A DNA stretch of 64,000 nt from Methylicorpusculum oleiharenae (lineage in GTDB: Bacteria; Pseudomonadota; Gammaproteobacteria; Methylococcales; Methylomonadaceae): positions 620,001 to 684,000 of the forward strand of contig NZ_WUTY02000001.1 of assembly GCF_009828925.2 (NCBI RefSeq). The letters are read 5' to 3'. Positions 63,987 to 64,000 of the stretch are shown one piece after another. The notes beneath the pieces were generated by a model. That model saw only the letters and a list, made by a program, of their open reading frames with translations. It made no database searches and had not been told where the DNA came from. How positions within the stretch are numbered: position 1 is the first letter of the stretch; each line of letters starts with the position of its first letter. Both the position numbers and the translations under genes were made by a program.

Positions 63987-64000
63987 CCGGGTGGTACTGA

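Noticed and set aside
1-64000. CRISPR array
   Set aside because: No regularly spaced identical repeats; all repeats found are dispersed or paired inverted units.

Overview
The window looks like the chromosome of a gammaproteobacterium, most likely a type I methanotroph (Methylococcales, Methylobacter-like). This is inferred from the cytochrome P460-family gene, a compact oxidative pentose phosphate operon of the kind used with the RuMP cycle, the Proteobacteria-type envelope, efflux and chemotaxis genes, and many short interspersed repeats between genes. No methane or methanol oxidation gene lies in the window, so the assignment stays an inference.

Layout. 0.2-7 kb: a CIA30-like/AOC-barrel-like gene pair, a transposase remnant, a coiled-coil diguanylate cyclase, a possible group II intron scar, a REC(truncated)-PAS-PAS-GGDEF-EAL protein and small envelope genes. 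7-17 kb: an accessory/defence island directly downstream of the 3' end of tRNA-Arg(CCG). It holds a type I restriction-modification operon (hsdR, hsdM, hsdS) in which two antitoxin-PIN toxin modules sit between the R-M subunit genes. A third module is frameshifted, and a fourth lies divergently on the other side of hsdR. The hsdM frame carries an in-frame G/C-rich inverted repeat. 17.4-23.6 kb: rep helicase and the gnd-zwf-pgl operon. 24.2-28.8 kb: a LOV-GGDEF photoreceptor, then a lipocalin/SRPBCC/DUF1499/DUF523-DUF1722 cluster of the type often found with photolyase, and a DMT permease. 29-36 kb: an AI-2E family permease and a tripartite RND efflux operon. 36.3-39 kb: a K+ channel with an HD-GYP protein, and a YaiI-family gene. 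39.1-42.9 kb: a histidine kinase/NtrC-family regulator pair divergent from an outer-membrane protein gene that has a consensus sigma-54 promoter. 43.6-52.8 kb: MlaA, a PlsC-like acyltransferase fused to an alpha/beta hydrolase, and a three-gene beta-oxidation set. 52.9-62.4 kb: a chemotaxis cluster in two divergent arms (STAS, cheY, cheA, cheW and two MCPs; cheR, cheD, cheB). 62.7 kb: cytochrome P460 behind a perfect palindrome.

How the parts fit. Four c-di-GMP proteins, one predicted to sense blue light, and the chemotaxis cluster suggest strong control of motile versus sessile life. Gnd, Zwf and Pgl can make NADPH and oxidise formaldehyde carbon through the dissimilatory RuMP cycle. MlaA, the acyltransferase-hydrolase fusion and the beta-oxidation genes suggest phospholipid and fatty-acid recycling. 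At least five families of short repeats recur between genes and sometimes abut coding sequences exactly.

The best candidates for something not yet described are the restriction operon interleaved with toxin-antitoxin modules, the HsdM repeat insertion, the acyltransferase-hydrolase fusion next to mlaA, and the sigma-54-controlled outer-membrane protein.
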